Shown here: piece after piece, positions 13,844 to 19,972 of the stretch
How positions within the stretch are numbered: the stretch's first letter is position 1
Layout of the letters: each line of letters opens with the position of its first letter
Assembly (NCBI GenBank): GCA_963923455.1
Contig: CAWULT010000083.1
Coordinates: forward strand, 1 to 19,972
Direction: 5' to 3'
Length of the DNA: 19,972 nucleotides
Source of the DNA: CAWULT01 sp963923455
GTDB lineage: Bacteria; Acidobacteriota; Vicinamibacteria; Vicinamibacterales; UBA2999
Made by a program: the position numbers and the translations under genes
The notes under the pieces: model-generated
Databases searched by the model: none
What the model saw: the letters and a program-made list of their open reading frames with translations, nothing else
Told to the model about the DNA's origin: nothing

Positions 13844-15480
13844 GGCACGTGCCTCCCATGGGCGTGGCCGGTCGGGCGTCGGCCGTGGTGGGCCTGGCGG
13901 TCGTCGAGATCCAGCCCGGCGGCCCGCCACCGCCGCTCGCCGGCTCGCACCACCACGAAGAGGAAGACCAGCGTCGCCGCGATCGACAGGATGCCGGCGC
14001 GCGACCCGGCGTCGGCCCAGGCCGCCCGCAGCGACGGGCCGAGGTTCTGGACGCAGAAGGCGGCGAAGATGGCCAGCAGGTAGGCCGGCGCCACGTACTT
14101 CATGACGAACCTGAAGACGGGCGGCACCTGGATCGACGCCCCCTGATGAAGCTCCTGCCAGCCCCGGTCGATGCCGAACACCCAGCCGAACGCGATGATC
14201 TGGACCGCGGCCAGCAGGTAGATGAGCAGCGTGCCGGCCCAGAAGTCCACCGTGCTCAGGTAGGCGCCGCCGCGCGTGTACCACAGCGTCAGGCCGGCGC
14301 CGATCGTCCCGATCACCGCGACCACCGCGGTGGCCTTGCCGTGGTGCCAGCCGTAGGCTTCCTTCAGCGTCGCCACCGCGGGTTGGTACATCGAGAGCGA
14401 GCTGGTGATGGCGGCCAGGAACAGCATGAAGAACCACAGGGCGCCGACCAGGTTCCCCACGGCGCCCATGTGGGCGAAGACGACGGGCAGCGCGACGAAG
14501 CCCAGCGTGAACGAGCCGCCCGAGACGGCGGCGTTCGTGCCGGCGAGGCCCAGGAACACGAATGCGGCCGTCAGCGTGATCAGGCCGCCGAAGCCGACTT
14601 CGAACAGTTCGTTGGTGGCGCTGGCCGTCAGGCTCGACAGCGCCACGTCGTCATCGGGCTTCAGATAGGAAGCGTAGTTGATGATGATGCCGAAGCCGAC
14701 CGAGAGGCTGAAGAAGATCTGGCCGGCGGCGGCCAGCCAGGTCTGCGCGTCGCCGAGCTTCGAGTAGTTCGGGTTCCACATGTACCCGAGGCCGTTGAGC
14801 ACGCTCTGGTCCGGGTGGCTGGGGTCGGGCGTGCCCAGGGTCAGCACGCGGGCCAGCACGATCAGGGCGCACACCGCCATCGCCGGCATCGCGTACGAAC
14901 AGAACCGCTCGATGCCCTTCGACAGGCCGCGAAAGACGAAATAGACGTTGATCGCGAAGACGACGAGCCACGAGACGAGCGCCAGCCGGGACTCGCCCGT
15001 GAAGAGCGCGCCGTCGGCGCCGGCCCCGGTGAACGCCGCGAAGAAGGAGGCGGCCGTGGCCGTCTGCTCGCTCACCGGCGCCGCGACGTCGACGCCGATG
15101 CCCCCGGCCAGGTACTTCAGGAAGTACCCGAAGGTCCAGGCTTCGATGAAGACGTAGTAGTAGCTGACGACCAACGGGATCGCGACGCCGATGATGCCCC
15201 AGTACCGGCCGGTGCCGCTCCGCATCACGACGCCCATGATGGCCGGAGCCGAGTGGAATCCCTTCTTGCCGCCGTAGCGCCCGATGGTCCACTCCGCCCA
15301 GCCGATGGGGATGCCGAGCAGCAGCAGGGCCGTGAAGTAGGGAATCAGGAACGCGCCGCCGCCGTTCTGGGCGGCCAGCCCCGGAAAGCGGAGGAAGTTG
15401 CCGAGGCCGACGGCCGACCCGGCCACGGCGAGGATGACCCCGAGCCTGGTGCCCCACTCGTCCTTGTGCCCGATGGACAT
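13840..15480 (-). CDS. Sodium-dependent symporter, NSS (SNF) family
   Basis: This inner-membrane secondary transporter (546 aa) of the neurotransmitter:sodium symporter family couples Na+ entry to uptake of amino acids or related solutes. The diagnostic first helix follows EWGTRLGVILAVAGSAVGLG and continues NFLRFPG, supplying the unwound TM1 region used for Na+ and substrate binding. The family's NGGGAFLIPYF follows, and WAEWTIGRYGGKKG matches the conserved first cytoplasmic loop. About 12 hydrophobic helices can be counted. The start at 15480 (MSIGHKDEWG) is preferred over longer frames because the family begins right before EWG; no strong ribosome binding site is visible there. The 4-base overlap with the small-subunit gene marks an operon. 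The presence of a small subunit hints at methionine/alanine-type substrates as in MetPS, which is inference. It is divergent from the TonB receptor gene. Confidence 0.92.
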   Translation of the reverse strand: MSIGHKDEWGTRLGVILAVAGSAVGLGNFLRFPGLAAQNGGGAFLIPYFTALLLLGIPIGWAEWTIGRYGGKKGFHSAPAIMGVVMRSGTGRYWGIIGVAIPLVVSYYYVFIEAWTFGYFLKYLAGGIGVDVAAPVSEQTATAASFFAAFTGAGADGALFTGESRLALVSWLVVFAINVYFVFRGLSKGIERFCSYAMPAMAVCALIVLARVLTLGTPDPSHPDQSVLNGLGYMWNPNYSKLGDAQTWLAAAGQIFFSLSVGFGIIINYASYLKPDDDVALSSLTASATNELFEVGFGGLITLTAAFVFLGLAGTNAAVSGGSFTLGFVALPVVFAHMGAVGNLVGALWFFMLFLAAITSSLSMYQPAVATLKEAYGWHHGKATAVVAVIGTIGAGLTLWYTRGGAYLSTVDFWAGTLLIYLLAAVQIIAFGWVFGIDRGWQELHQGASIQVPPVFRFVMKYVAPAYLLAIFAAFCVQNLGPSLRAAWADAGSRAGILSIAATLVFLFVVVRAGERRWRAAGLDLDDRQAHHGRRPTGHAHGRHVP

Positions 15481-15591
15481 GCGCCCGCAGTCTACCAGAG
15501 CGGATCGGGGCCACCGGGATGGCCCCTGCGGCGGCGATGGCCCGATGCCACCTCGATATGGGCCTCTCCCCCGACCGGGTGATGGAGGGGC

Positions 15592-15618
15592 GCGGCTCGA
15601 TTTGCTAGTTTGAGCCGC
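15592..15618. promoter_or_regulatory. Inverted repeat in the divergent symporter / receptor gap
   Basis: GCGGCTC (15592-15598) and GAGCCGC (15612-15618) flank a 13-base AT-richer core containing TGCTAGTTT, which has an extended -10 look but weak match. It is the only AT-rich spot in the 230-base gap 15481-15710 and lies about 93 bases before the receptor start. It could be the receptor promoter or operator; no -35 is evident. Confidence 0.3.
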
Positions 15619-15694
15619 CTTCACATCCAGATCGGCTGCAGCAGGCACGTCCCGTGCGTGCGTAGGCCGCTCACGAGTCGCGTCGGGCTCCTTC

Positions 15695-15700
15695 AGGAGG
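15695..15700 (+). promoter_or_regulatory. Ribosome binding site of the TonB-dependent receptor
   Basis: AGGAGG is 4 bases before a GTG at 15705 and 10 bases before an ATG at 15711. The ATG spacing is the more usual one, but both starts give a good signal peptide. Confidence 0.6.
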
Positions 15701-15710
15701 AATCGTGGTC

Positions 15711-18611
15711 ATGGGACGCGTGTACTTTCACCTACTGCTCGCCGCAGCGCTCATCGGGGTGCCCGCGTGGGCCTGGGCGCAGAGCGGTAGTGCCATCGCG
15801 GGCGTCGTCCGCGACTCGTCCGGCGCCGTGCTGCCCGGCGTCACCGTCGAGGCGTCGAGCCCGGCCCTCATCGAAAAGGTCCGCGCGGTGGTGACCGACG
15901 GGGAAGGGCAGTACAAGCTGATCGACCTGCGTCCCGGCACCTACGTCGTCACCTTCGCGCTGCCCGGGTTCAGCACGGTCCGGCGCGAAGGGATCGCGCT
16001 GACGGCCTCCTTCACGGCCACCGTCAACGCAGACCTGCGCGTCGGCGCCCTCGAGGAGACCATCACGGTCACGGGCGCGCCGCCCACCGTCGACGTCCAG
16101 AACGTGGTGCAGCAGCGCGTGATGACGCGTGACGTCATCGACGCGATTCCCGTCGGCGCCCGTTCGGCGGCCAGCCTCGGCGTGCTGATTCCCGGCGTCA
16201 CCGCCAACGTGCAGGACGTCGGCGGGAGCGCGTTCAGCTCGGCGGCCATCGCCATCCACGGCAGCCGCCTGCAGGAGCAGCAGCAGCTCTACGACGGCAT
16301 GTACTACAACAACGGCCAGGGCCGCGGCGGCAACTTCGTTGCCATTGCCACCAACGACGCGACGGTCCAGGAGATCAGCCTCGAGACGGCTGGCCTCTCG
16401 GCCGAGAGCGAGCTGAGCGGCATCCGGACCAACGTGATTCCGAAGGAGGGCGGCAACACGTTCAAGGGCACGTTCGCCACGGCCTTCACCAACAGCGACC
16501 TGCAGAGCGACAACCTCGGCCCAGGCCTGCAGGCGCTCGGGCTCCGGTCGGTGCCGCGGGTCAACAAGGTGTACGACATCAACCCGGCGATCGGCGGCCC
16601 CCTCAAGCGCGACCGCGTGTGGTTCTTCGCGTCGACACGCAACTGGGCTTCGGAACAGTCGGTGGCCGGCCTGTTCTACAACCTGACCCCGACCGGGCGC
16701 GCCTACACGCCCGACTACAGCCGCCAAGCCGAGAACATCGAGCGCAACGGCAACCAGAGCCTTCGGCTGACATGGCAGGTGAGCGCCCGCAACAAGATCA
16801 GCCTGCAGCACCAGAACGCCCAGCAGGACCGGCCCTTCTACGGGTACTCGTGCTGCAACCAGTTCACCTACTCGCCGGAGTCGACGTTTGCCTCCAAGTC
16901 GATCCCGTCGTACCTGTCCCAGGCGTCGTGGAACGCCCCGCTGACGGGCCGGCTCCTGCTCGAGGCCGGCATGGCCTTCGCCAACAAGGACTTCGAGACG
17001 TTCCTGCAGCCGGGCGTCGACCCGCGGGCCCCGTCCTACACGGAGCTCTCGACGAACATCCGGTGGGGCAACTACTCGGGCGTGTACGGACACAACGGCA
17101 GCCACAACTTCAATACCCGGTTCTCGGCGTCGTACGTGACCGGATCGCACGCGGCGAAGGTCGGCGGCACCTTCATGCGCCTGTCGGCGCACACCACGCA
17201 GGACGTCGTCAACGACGGCGTGACGCTGCAGCTGCTGAACGGGCAGCCGCGCCAGGTCACGGTGTTCGCCACGCCGCTGAGCCTCGATGAGGTCACCAAG
17301 GCCAACGTGGGACTGTTCGCCCAGGATCAGTGGACGATCCGCCGCATGACGCTGAACGCCGGCGTCCGCTTCGACTACTTCAACTCCTACGTGCCGGCGC
17401 AGCGCATCGGGCCGGGGCCGCAGGTGCCGAACCGCGACCTGTCGTTCCCGGCCGTGGAGAACGTGCCCAACTGGAAGAACGTCTCGCCGCGGCTGGGCGT
17501 CTCCTATGACCTGTTCGGCACCGGCCGCACCGCGGTCAAGGCCTCGGTCGGACGGTACCTGGAGGGGCCGAACCTGACGGCCTTCACGCGTCAGGCCAAC
17601 CCCGCCAGCGCGATCGTGACCAACGCCACGCGGACCTGGAGCGACACCAACGGCGACTTCGTGCCGCAGGCGGGCGAGCTGGGGCCGATCAGCAACGTCA
17701 ACTTCGGTCAGAGCCGCATCACCACGCGCTATGCCGAGGACGCCGTCACCGAGCGCGGCTTCAACTGGGAGACGTCGGCCAGCGTGCAGCACGAGGTCGT
17801 CACGGGCGTGTCCGCCTCGGTCGGGTACTTCCGGCGGTGGTTCGGGAACTTCCGCGTGACGGACAACACCGAGATCGGGCCGGCCGACCACGACCCGTTC
17901 TGCGTGACGGCTCCCGTCGACTCGCGGCTGCCGAACGGCGGCGGCTACCAGATCTGCGGCCTCTATGACGTATCGCCGGCGCGCTTCGGCCGCGTCAACA
18001 ACAGCATCACGCTGGCCGACAATTTCGGTGAGCAGCGCGAGGTGTACGACGGCGTGGACGTCAACGTCAGCGCGCGGCTGCCGCGCGGCGTCGTGCTGCA
18101 GGGTGGCACCAGCACCGGCCGGGTGCTGACTGACAACTGCTTCGTGATCGACTCGCCGCAGGCGCTGCTGAACTGCCGCGTCGCGCCGCCGTTCCAGACG
18201 CAAGTCAAGCTGCTCGGCGTCTACCCGCTGCCGTTCTGGGGCATCCAGACGAGCGCGACGTTCCAGAGCCTGCCGGGGCCGCAGATCACCGCCAGCTACG
18301 TCGCGCGCAACGCCGAGATCGTGCCGTCGCTCGGCCGCAACCTGTCGTCGGGCGCCAACGGCACCGCGACGGTGCCGCTCATCGCGCCCGGCACGCTCTA
18401 CGGCGACCGCCTGAACCAGCTCGACTTCCGGGTCTCCAAGATCTTCCGCTTCTGGCAGAATCGGCGGCTCCAGGCGAACGTCGACATCTACAACATGTTG
18501 AACGGCGCCGCGGTGCTCGCGCAGAACAACGCCTACGGGTCGGCGTGGCTCGTGCCGAGCCAGGTGCTGCAGGGACGTCTGGTGCGGTTCAGTGGGCAGT
18601 TCGACTTCTGA
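15711..18611 (+). CDS. Oar-like TonB-dependent outer-membrane receptor
   Basis: This 966-residue outer-membrane beta-barrel imports or handles a large ligand using TonB energy. A signal peptide (FHLLLAAALIGVPAWAWAQ) is followed by a carboxypeptidase-regulatory-like beta-sandwich at about 25-112 (GSAIAGVVRDSSGAVLPGVT, then GQYKLIDLRPGTYVVTF). A linker (EETITVTGAPPTVDVQ) leads into the plug (about 125-240, with RDVIDAIPVGARS and IRTNVIPKEGGN). The remaining 700 or so residues form the barrel, with strand and loop features such as FAQDQWTIRRMTLNAGVRFD and GVSYDLFGTGRTAVKASVGR. The C-terminus ends VRFSGQFDF, with the terminal Phe expected for outer-membrane assembly. Oar-type receptors of this build are greatly expanded in acidobacteria. 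The ligand is unknown. Its stop is 11 bases before the next gene, whose AGGAGG begins on the last base of the stop, so the two are an operon. Confidence 0.93.
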   Translation: MGRVYFHLLLAAALIGVPAWAWAQSGSAIAGVVRDSSGAVLPGVTVEASSPALIEKVRAVVTDGEGQYKLIDLRPGTYVVTFALPGFSTVRREGIALTASFTATVNADLRVGALEETITVTGAPPTVDVQNVVQQRVMTRDVIDAIPVGARSAASLGVLIPGVTANVQDVGGSAFSSAAIAIHGSRLQEQQQLYDGMYYNNGQGRGGNFVAIATNDATVQEISLETAGLSAESELSGIRTNVIPKEGGNTFKGTFATAFTNSDLQSDNLGPGLQALGLRSVPRVNKVYDINPAIGGPLKRDRVWFFASTRNWASEQSVAGLFYNLTPTGRAYTPDYSRQAENIERNGNQSLRLTWQVSARNKISLQHQNAQQDRPFYGYSCCNQFTYSPESTFASKSIPSYLSQASWNAPLTGRLLLEAGMAFANKDFETFLQPGVDPRAPSYTELSTNIRWGNYSGVYGHNGSHNFNTRFSASYVTGSHAAKVGGTFMRLSAHTTQDVVNDGVTLQLLNGQPRQVTVFATPLSLDEVTKANVGLFAQDQWTIRRMTLNAGVRFDYFNSYVPAQRIGPGPQVPNRDLSFPAVENVPNWKNVSPRLGVSYDLFGTGRTAVKASVGRYLEGPNLTAFTRQANPASAIVTNATRTWSDTNGDFVPQAGELGPISNVNFGQSRITTRYAEDAVTERGFNWETSASVQHEVVTGVSASVGYFRRWFGNFRVTDNTEIGPADHDPFCVTAPVDSRLPNGGGYQICGLYDVSPARFGRVNNSITLADNFGEQREVYDGVDVNVSARLPRGVVLQGGTSTGRVLTDNCFVIDSPQALLNCRVAPPFQTQVKLLGVYPLPFWGIQTSATFQSLPGPQITASYVARNAEIVPSLGRNLSSGANGTATVPLIAPGTLYGDRLNQLDFRVSKIFRFWQNRRLQANVDIYNMLNGAAVLAQNNAYGSAWLVPSQVLQGRLVRFSGQFDF

Positions 18612-18622
18612 GGAGGCCCAGC

Positions 18623-19615
18623 ATGCGTGCGCTGTTCTGGATCGTCATCGGGGTCGCGGTCGCGGGGATGCCGGCGCCGGGCCAGGCGCAGGCGCCGTCG
18701 CGCGGCGCGTCGAGCCAGGCGGCCTACACACCGGCCCTGACGCCGTGGGGCGATCCGGACCTGCAGGGGGCCTATACGAACAGCGACGAGAGCCAGACGC
18801 CGATGGAGCGCCCCGACGAGCTGTCGGGCCGCAAGCTGTCGGATGTCTCGCCCGAGGAACTGGCGAAGCTCAACGCCGACCGCAACGCGGCGCGCGTCAA
18901 GGCCGACGAGATCCGCTGGGAACTGCGCAGCCCGCTGCACTGGTTCGAGAACCACAGCTTCAAGAACAGCCGCGCCTGGATGGTGACCGACCCCGAGGAC
19001 GGACGGATTCCGGCGCTGACGCCGCAGGCCCGTCAGCGCGCGGCGGCCAGGGCCGAGGCGCGGCGCGGGCGCGGAGAGGCCGACTCGTGGGAAGACCGCA
19101 GCTTCTTCGACCGTTGCATCAGCCGCGGTGTCCCAGGCTCGATGATGCCCACCATCTACGGCAACTCCTACGACATCACGCAGGGACCGGGCGTCGTGGC
19201 GATCCGCTACGAGATGATCCACGAGGCGCGGGTGATTCCGCTCGGCAGTGCCCCGCACCCCGCTCCGGCGATCCGGTCCTACATGGGCGACGCGCGCGGG
19301 CACTTCGAGGGCAACACGCTCGTGGTGGAGACGGCCAACCTCGACGAGCGGGTGGCCTACCGGGGCGCGGGCGCGCGCCTGAAGCTCGTCGAGCGCTTCA
19401 CCCCGGTCGCGCCAGGGCAGATCGAGTGGTCGATCACGCTCGACGATCCCGACACGTGGGTGCGGCCGTGGACGTTCGGGATGCGGCTGACGCAGGTCCG
19501 CGACACCGAGCCGCCCTTCGAGTACGCGTGCCACGAGGGCAACTACGCGATGTTCAACCTGCTCAGCATCGCGCGGAAGGAAGAAGCCGCGGCCCAGGGC
19601 GGCGCCCGGCGCTGA
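18623..19615 (+). CDS. Secreted protein of the uncharacterised [WF]EG[DN]xLVVE family, coupled to the TonB receptor
   Basis: This exported protein (330 aa) has a short signal peptide (LFWIVIGVAVAGMPAPGQAQ). In order it carries TPWGDPDLQGAYTNSDES, a charged helix rich in Glu/Arg/Lys, HWFENHSFKNSRAWMVTDPE, DGRIPALTP, FDRCISRGVPGSMMPTIYGN, RYEMIHEARVIP, GHFEGNTLVVETANLDE and YACHEGNYAMFNLLS. The same blocks appear in the gene at 12380-13570. The signature is FEGN here where the other two have WEGD, so this copy departs at both aromatic and acidic positions. It lacks the RGG tail of its long paralog. The ATG at 18623 has AGGAGG 6 bases upstream that overlaps the receptor stop; an upstream in-frame start inside the receptor gene was rejected. 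Being co-transcribed with a TonB receptor suggests a periplasmic or surface partner role, which is inference. Confidence 0.85.
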   Translation: MRALFWIVIGVAVAGMPAPGQAQAPSRGASSQAAYTPALTPWGDPDLQGAYTNSDESQTPMERPDELSGRKLSDVSPEELAKLNADRNAARVKADEIRWELRSPLHWFENHSFKNSRAWMVTDPEDGRIPALTPQARQRAAARAEARRGRGEADSWEDRSFFDRCISRGVPGSMMPTIYGNSYDITQGPGVVAIRYEMIHEARVIPLGSAPHPAPAIRSYMGDARGHFEGNTLVVETANLDERVAYRGAGARLKLVERFTPVAPGQIEWSITLDDPDTWVRPWTFGMRLTQVRDTEPPFEYACHEGNYAMFNLLSIARKEEAAAQGGARR

Positions 19616-19648
19616 GGGCGCGCGGCGCCGGGGCCGGCCCGGAACGCG

Positions 19649-19972
19649 TCAGCGGTTGATGTGGATGAGGCCGCGTCTCAGCGCCTCGGCGAGGGCGGCG
19701 GTGCGGTCGTGCACGTTCAGCTTGCTGAAGATGTTCTTGATGTGCGTGCGCGCCGTCTCCTTCGTGATGCCGAGCGTGTCGGCGATCTCCTGATTGCCCA
19801 TGCCCGTCGTCAGCACTTCCAGCACCTGCACCTCGCGCGCCGTCAGCGGCGTCTGCGCCGCCCGCAGCGCGAGGCGCGCCGCGACGTCCGGCGGGATGTC
19901 GATCTGCCCGGCGTGCACGTTCCGGATGATGCGCAGCAGTTCGCTCGACACCGAGTCCTTCAGCACGTAGCC
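19649..19972 (-). CDS. Response regulator, NarL/FixJ family, C-terminal part (cut by window edge)
   Basis: This is the DNA-binding end of a two-component response regulator. The frame stays open to the right edge, where GYVLKDSVSSELLRIIRNVH matches the last helix of a receiver domain, so the phospho-acceptor part lies outside the window. The LuxR-type helix-turn-helix follows: TPLTAREVQVLEVLTTGMGN, QEIADTLGITKETARTHIKN and IFSKLNVHDRTAALAEALRR. The gene converges on the secreted-protein gene with a 33-base gap. Target genes cannot be told; regulation of the neighbouring receptor operon is possible but untested. Confidence 0.93.
   Translation of the reverse strand, partial: GYVLKDSVSSELLRIIRNVHAGQIDIPPDVAARLALRAAQTPLTAREVQVLEVLTTGMGNQEIADTLGITKETARTHIKNIFSKLNVHDRTAALAEALRRGLIHINR

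Noticed and set aside
12347..14083. Plus-strand open frame of 578 codons across three minus-strand genes
   Set aside because: It spans several real genes and the hairpins between them, and its composition is that of an antisense shadow.
13849..15582. Plus-strand open frame of 577 codons opposite the NSS symporter
   Set aside because: The translation is extremely Arg/Gly/Glu/Asp-rich with no hydrophobic core; it mirrors the transmembrane gene on the other strand.
15481..15648. N-terminal extension of the symporter to 15648
   Set aside because: The added residues are Pro/Arg/Ser-rich and unlike any NSS protein; the family starts just before the EWG motif.
15732..18203. Minus-strand open frame of over 800 codons opposite the TonB receptor
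   Set aside because: It is antisense to an unmistakable receptor gene; the Arg/Val/Gly/Ala/Asp/His-heavy composition is the typical shadow of GC-rich third positions. No domain or ribosome binding site was seen.
18545..18622. Upstream extension of the last plus-strand secreted protein into the receptor gene
   Set aside because: It would remove the signal peptide from the N-terminus and ignores the AGGAGG placed 6 bases before the ATG at 18623.

Overview
The window reads as chromosomal DNA from a high-GC Gram-negative bacterium. The best guess is an acidobacterium of the Vicinamibacteria type. That rests on the Oar-like TonB-dependent receptor with an N-terminal carboxypeptidase-regulatory domain, on several paralogous secreted proteins of the kind that fill those genomes, and on the strong purine-rich ribosome binding sites in very GC-rich DNA. 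The taxonomic call is inference; no rRNA or marker gene is present. No tRNA, rRNA, CRISPR array, insertion sequence or phage gene was seen.

Left part (1-7700). The window opens inside the C-terminal half of a TPR protein whose reading frame is interrupted near the edge. A small acidic hypothetical protein follows on the minus strand. Next come two tandem, translationally coupled genes (1471-4128 and 4125-6854) for large secreted proteins. Each has a G8 domain and a parallel beta-helix region closely resembling animal CEMIP/TMEM2 (cell-surface hyaluronidase type), then a Gly-rich linker and a conserved C-terminal domain. A hairpin follows the pair. Two small single-domain PilZ proteins (candidate cyclic-di-GMP receptors) then face each other.

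Middle part (7800-15500). A GreB-type transcription elongation factor with an unusual N-terminal extension is on the plus strand. A minus-strand row follows; read in the direction of transcription (right to left) it encodes an NSS-family sodium symporter, an overlapping 42-residue MetS-like small subunit, a secreted protein of an uncharacterised family ([WF]EG[DN]xLVVE signature), a secreted protein resembling the fungal DUF8021 family, a second signature protein with an added C-terminal domain, and a secreted metal-dependent amidohydrolase. Clear hairpins between several of these genes suggest more than one transcription unit.

Right part (15500-19972). Divergent from the symporter is a complete Oar-like TonB-dependent receptor. 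Eleven bases after its stop comes a third member of the [WF]EG[DN]xLVVE family, so those two form an operon. The window ends in the C-terminal LuxR-type DNA-binding domain of a NarL/FixJ response regulator on the minus strand.

Taken together this looks like an envelope and secretome region: polysaccharide-binding or -cleaving proteins, outer-membrane import, periplasmic hydrolase, amino-acid-type uptake and c-di-GMP sensing. The most notable contents are the tandem CEMIP-like pair, the three paralogs of the unnamed secreted family (one coupled to a TonB receptor), and a bacterial DUF8021-like protein. Functional links between the units are inference from proximity only.
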